This document shows, piece after piece, positions 61,276-64,000 of a stretch of 64,000 nt of DNA. The stretch lies in NCBI RefSeq assembly GCF_051014445.1, contig NW_027488370.1, positions 15,190,001-15,254,000 on the forward strand, given 5' to 3'. Within the stretch, counting starts at the first letter, position 1. The number at the start of each line of letters is the position of its first letter. The notes under the pieces are model-generated. The model ran no database searches and was not told the origin of the DNA. It saw nothing but the letters and a program-made list of their open reading frames with translations. This stretch comes from Colletes latitarsis. Taxonomy: Eukaryota; Arthropoda; Insecta; Hymenoptera; Colletidae. The position numbers and the translations under genes are program-made.

Positions 61276-64000
61276 TCATCCGCCACGCCGAGGCGGCCGC
61301 CCGCGACGCCTCGCGACCGGGCGACGACCTCGGGCCTCCGCACGAGCGCGAGCTTCAGTGCGCCGCTGAAACTCGCGCTCCCTCCCCGCGGCCTCCTTCT
61401 GCAACATTACGTTCTCGCAGAAGGCCACGGCCCTCCACTTCTCCTCGCTGCCGAGCATGGCGCGCACCACGCCCGGCAGCGAGACATCCCGCCCGACGAC
61501 GCCGACCAGGACACGGCGCTCCCCCTCCCACGCGGGGCATACCTCCAGGGTATGATCCGCCGTGTCCTGCTCAGCGTCGCAGTGGCAGCAACGCGCCGTC
61601 GGCTCCTTCCCTATCCGGCACAGGTATCTTCCGAAGCTGCCATGCCCGGAAAATACCTGTGCCATCCGGTAGGTGAGGCTGCCATGGCCTCTGTCCAGCC
61701 ACTCCTTCAGGAGTGGCCCAACCGCCCCGACAGTCCGGTGCCCCGCGGTTGGCAGAGCCAGCCGCTCCTGCCACGCGAGCAACACGGACTGCCGGGCCTG
61801 GCGCTTCAAATCGCCCCAAGCAGGTTCCTGCCCGCCCGGGACCGCCCCCACCCCCGCGCGACGGTCGACGCGGTGCCGGTACATCACCGCGTGCGACCGC
61901 GCGAGCAGGTCCATGGGCGGCATCCCCGCTAGAACCGTCGCCGCCTCATGTGACATGGTCCAATACCCGCGGACGACCCTGAGCGCCATGCGCCTCTGCA
62001 CCCGACGCAGCATAGTCATGCTGCGCCGGGAGGCAGCCAGGTCGTCCGCCCAGACGGGGGCCCCGTATAGGGCCACCGACTGGACCATTGCCACATAGAG
62101 GCGACGAACTCGGCCCGCCGGGCCCCCCAGGTTGGGCAGGATCCGGCCCAGAGCCGCAACCATCCTTTCCAACCGGGGGACCAGACAGCGGAAATGCTCC
62201 TCGAAACGCCAGTGGCTATCGAGGATCAGCCCTAGATACCTGATCTGGGGCTTCACCTCGATGTCAGCCCCACCCACCCGGATCAGAGGGGGTGGCGGAT
62301 CCTGCCGAGGTGAATGAAACGCAATCACCTCGGTCTTATGGACCGCCACCGTCATCCCCATCCCCCTGATCCGGTCGACGACGCGTTGCGACCCCTCCTC
62401 CGCGCGACGCATGGCCCTCCCCCAGTGCGCCCCGACGGCCAGCACCAGTGTGTCATCCGCATAACACACCGTGCTGACGCCGTCGGGGAGGCCGGTCCGC
62501 AACACCGAGTCGTACGCGATGTTCCACAGGAGTGGCCCGAGGACCGACCCCTGCGGAACACCGCAGTACACCTCCCTCCGCATATCACTATCCCGGCCCG
62601 GATACTCGATCCACCTGCCGCGGAGATAATCCCCGACGACCGCCCTGAGACAAGGGGGGACCCGATGATATTCGAGTCCCCTCCTTATCTCTTCCCAGGG
62701 GAGGGTGTTAAAGGCATTGGCAATATCCAAGGATATTGCCAATGCCACCCCTCCCCGGGAGACGGCCGCCCCCGAGAGGGCCCTCACACGACCTATCGCG
62801 TCGATAGTCGATCGGCCCCCCCGGAAACCGAACTGGCAGTCGGCCAGACCGGGATCACCCCGCGACAGGTGCTCGACGAGGCGGGCAGCAATCACCCGCT
62901 CGAAGAGCTTGCCCACCTCATCGAGGAGACAAATGGGCCGGTATGCGGAGGGAGACTCCGCGGGCCGACCCTCCTTCCGGAGGAGGACCATCCTCGCCAC
63001 CTTCCAACTGGGGGGGAATCGCCCGTCCCTCAGGCAGCGGTCGAACAACCGCCTGAGGTCGGCCCCTAGGACGCCCTGGGTCAAGACCCAAACCCGGCCG
63101 GGCACACCATCCGGACCCGGGGCCGTGTTACGAACCCCGAGCCGTCTGATGGCCGCTGCCAGCTCCTCCTGCGTGACCCCCAGCTCGGCCGTCCACTCCA
63201 CTGGGACAGCCGCCGCCGCCGGAGGACGCGGTCCCCTCTCCCCAATTGGGAAGAGTGTATTGACCACGTCCTCCAGCAGCCGGGGGTCAAGACCCTCGGT
63301 GACGGGGGGCGCCCACGGGCGGAGCTTATTCAGCACCACCTTATATGGGCGCCCCCATGGATCGTCATCAAGGGTCTGGAGGAGCTCCTTCCATGCCCGG
63401 GTCTTGGCCCGTTTGATGGCGACCTGCAGAGCAACCCGCGCCACGCGGTATGCTCCATACAGGTCATCAGCTGCCCTCGCTCGCGCCACGCCGTCGCCTG
63501 TACGTTGACGACGGCGCGCGCGGGTGTACTGGCGTCGGGCGCGGACAGTCGCGACTCGCAACTCCGCGATCGCGTCCGACCACCAGTACACCGCCCGGCG
63601 AGGAGAAGCCCGCCCGACCCGAGGCATCGCCGCGTCGCAAATACCCGCGACCAATGCTCCGAGCCGGGCGACCTCCTCCTCTATGCTCGGCAACTCGGCC
63701 GCGCCCTGCGGCCAAGTTGCAGCGAGGGCAGCTGCCATCAGGGCGTCCTTGTCTAGGCGCCGAAGCGCCCAGCGGCGTGGTGGGGTGCCACGCAGGCGGC
63801 CGTGTCGGGATGCACTCGCGGCGGCAGAGACCTCCATCCGGATGTACCGGTGATCGGAGAGTGTCTCTGCCCCCGCGACCACGTGCCAACCCGACACCAT
63901 GCGCACGGCGTTGGGGGTCGCGAATCCAACATCCACGATGGACCCCCCATATCGCCGCACGCATGTGTGCTCCGACCCCCGGTTCAATACCCGGAGGTCG
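61276..64000 (-). CDS. LINE ORF2: APE endonuclease C-terminus, reverse transcriptase and CCHC knuckle (5' partial)
   Basis: The frame is open from the window edge to the TGA at 61,276-61,278, about 907 codons with no stop. The first complete codons read DLRVLNRGSEHTC, so the TTG at 63,985-63,987 is internal and not a start. Residues are numbered from that TTG. The end of the APE endonuclease is at 1-50, with GGSIVDV and the catalytic-site motif SDH (44-46). A linker rich in A and R lies at 51-320. The reverse transcriptase is at about 327-595, with AYRPI (349), FGFRGGRST (386), the catalytic Asp in LDIANAF (421), GVPQGSVLGP (476) and YADD (509-512). A connector follows, then the zinc knuckle C800-C803-H812-C817 and an arginine-rich tail. 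The protein nicks target DNA and copies its own RNA there. R1-clade ORF2 is usually somewhat over 1,000 residues, so roughly the first 150-200 are off the window. Every key RT residue looks intact. Confidence 0.93.
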   Translation of the reverse strand, partial: DLRVLNRGSEHTCVRRYGGSIVDVGFATPNAVRMVSGWHVVAGAETLSDHRYIRMEVSAAASASRHGRLRGTPPRRWALRRLDKDALMAAALAATWPQGAAELPSIEEEVARLGALVAGICDAAMPRVGRASPRRAVYWWSDAIAELRVATVRARRQYTRARRRQRTGDGVARARAADDLYGAYRVARVALQVAIKRAKTRAWKELLQTLDDDPWGRPYKVVLNKLRPWAPPVTEGLDPRLLEDVVNTLFPIGERGPRPPAAAAVPVEWTAELGVTQEELAAAIRRLGVRNTAPGPDGVPGRVWVLTQGVLGADLRRLFDRCLRDGRFPPSWKVARMVLLRKEGRPAESPSAYRPICLLDEVGKLFERVIAARLVEHLSRGDPGLADCQFGFRGGRSTIDAIGRVRALSGAAVSRGGVALAISLDIANAFNTLPWEEIRRGLEYHRVPPCLRAVVGDYLRGRWIEYPGRDSDMRREVYCGVPQGSVLGPLLWNIAYDSVLRTGLPDGVSTVCYADDTLVLAVGAHWGRAMRRAEEGSQRVVDRIRGMGMTVAVHKTEVIAFHSPRQDPPPPLIRVGGADIEVKPQIRYLGLILDSHWRFEEHFRCLVPRLERMVAALGRILPNLGGPAGRVRRLYVAMVQSVALYGAPVWADDLAASRRSMTMLRRVQRRMALRVVRGYWTMSHEAATVLAGMPPMDLLARSHAVMYRHRVDRRAGVGAVPGGQEPAWGDLKRQARQSVLLAWQERLALPTAGHRTVGAVGPLLKEWLDRGHGSLTYRMAQVFSGHGSFGRYLCRIGKEPTARCCHCDAEQDTADHTLEVCPAWEGERRVLVGVVGRDVSLPGVVRAMLGSEEKWRAVAFCENVMLQKEAAGREREFQRRTEARARAEARGRRPVARRRGRPPRRGG

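Larger units (their letters stand above)
60733..64000 (-). mobile_element. LINE copy 3 (R1-clade type), partial at window edge
   Basis: This minus-strand non-LTR retrotransposon has its 3' end at a poly(T) run (60,733-60,758, with one C at 60,743). The 3' UTR (60,759-61,275) is followed by ORF2, which is open to the window end. The missing part should hold most of the endonuclease, plus any ORF1 and 5' UTR. Motifs fit the R1 clade (which includes R1, TRAS and SART): an APE endonuclease ending in SDHRYI, an RT with YADD, and a C-terminal CCHC knuckle. No RNase H domain was recognised. Strong GC richness and arginine-rich coding contrast with the satellite. The uninterrupted frame suggests a young and possibly active element. 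Confidence 0.93.

Noticed and set aside
61552..63853. Long plus-strand open frames opposite the LINE ORF2, up to about 267 codons
   Set aside because: They are antisense shadows of a GC-rich coding region. The minus-strand frame has clear RT motifs, and these have none.
63985..63987. Start of ORF2 at this codon
   Set aside because: The codon is TTG, and the frame stays open upstream to the window edge with endonuclease-like sequence (DLRV before LNRGS). It is therefore internal.

Overview
This window is eukaryotic heterochromatin, not a gene-bearing region. About 59 kb of its 64 kb is one tandem satellite with a 176-bp monomer (roughly 335 monomers by length). The satellite is broken only by three copies of one GC-rich non-LTR retrotransposon (LINE). 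I see no host protein gene, tRNA, rRNA or CRISPR array. The LINE has an R1-clade-type ORF2: the end of an APE-type endonuclease, a reverse transcriptase, then a CCHC zinc knuckle. With its poly(A) tail and the TTAGG-like words in the satellite, this suggests an arthropod, most likely an insect. That assignment is inference; no species can be named from the sequence.

Layout. (1) 1 to about 27.5 kb holds satellite subfamily A, with motifs such as GGCCAGGATCTGGCC and ATAACCGGCGTTATCC. It is organised in long duplicated blocks: about 3.9 kb copied 6,313 bp away, about 3.8 kb copied 8,091 bp away, and a 698-bp four-monomer tandem. (2) About 27.5-27.9 kb is a mosaic junction where A-type and B-type sequence alternate. 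(3) About 27.9-60.29 kb holds subfamily B, with motifs such as GTTCAACAAGTATGTGAA or AGCCATGAAGTATGAG and CCTAACATGCGTTATCC. It has its own duplications at offsets of 703, 1,234-1,235, 2,113, 4,575 and 9,650 bp. (4) LINE copy 1 lies at 46,533-47,541 on the plus strand. It is 5'-truncated, has a run of about 41 A and a clean target-site duplication. (5) LINE copy 2 (60,292-60,719) and LINE copy 3 (60,733 to the window edge) are both on the minus strand. They sit back to back at exactly the same satellite target site. Copy 3 has an uninterrupted ORF2 that runs off the window end.

How the parts relate. The satellite evolves by unequal exchange and conversion. This shows as blocks that differ by whole monomers, 170- and 188-bp length variants, and a one-monomer conversion tract. 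The LINE uses the satellite as its target. Both insertion sites have the word ACTTG at the inferred nick, and one lies directly against CCTAAC, which resembles the arthropod telomere repeat. The LINE 3' UTR is a chain of near-perfect stem-loops with a possible pseudoknot, and copy 2 is truncated right at the edge of that pseudoknot. I did not find a new multi-gene system. The most noteworthy signals are the repeated use of one insertion site, the highly structured 3' UTR, the 12-16 bp palindrome carried by many monomers, and the telomere-like words inside the monomer.
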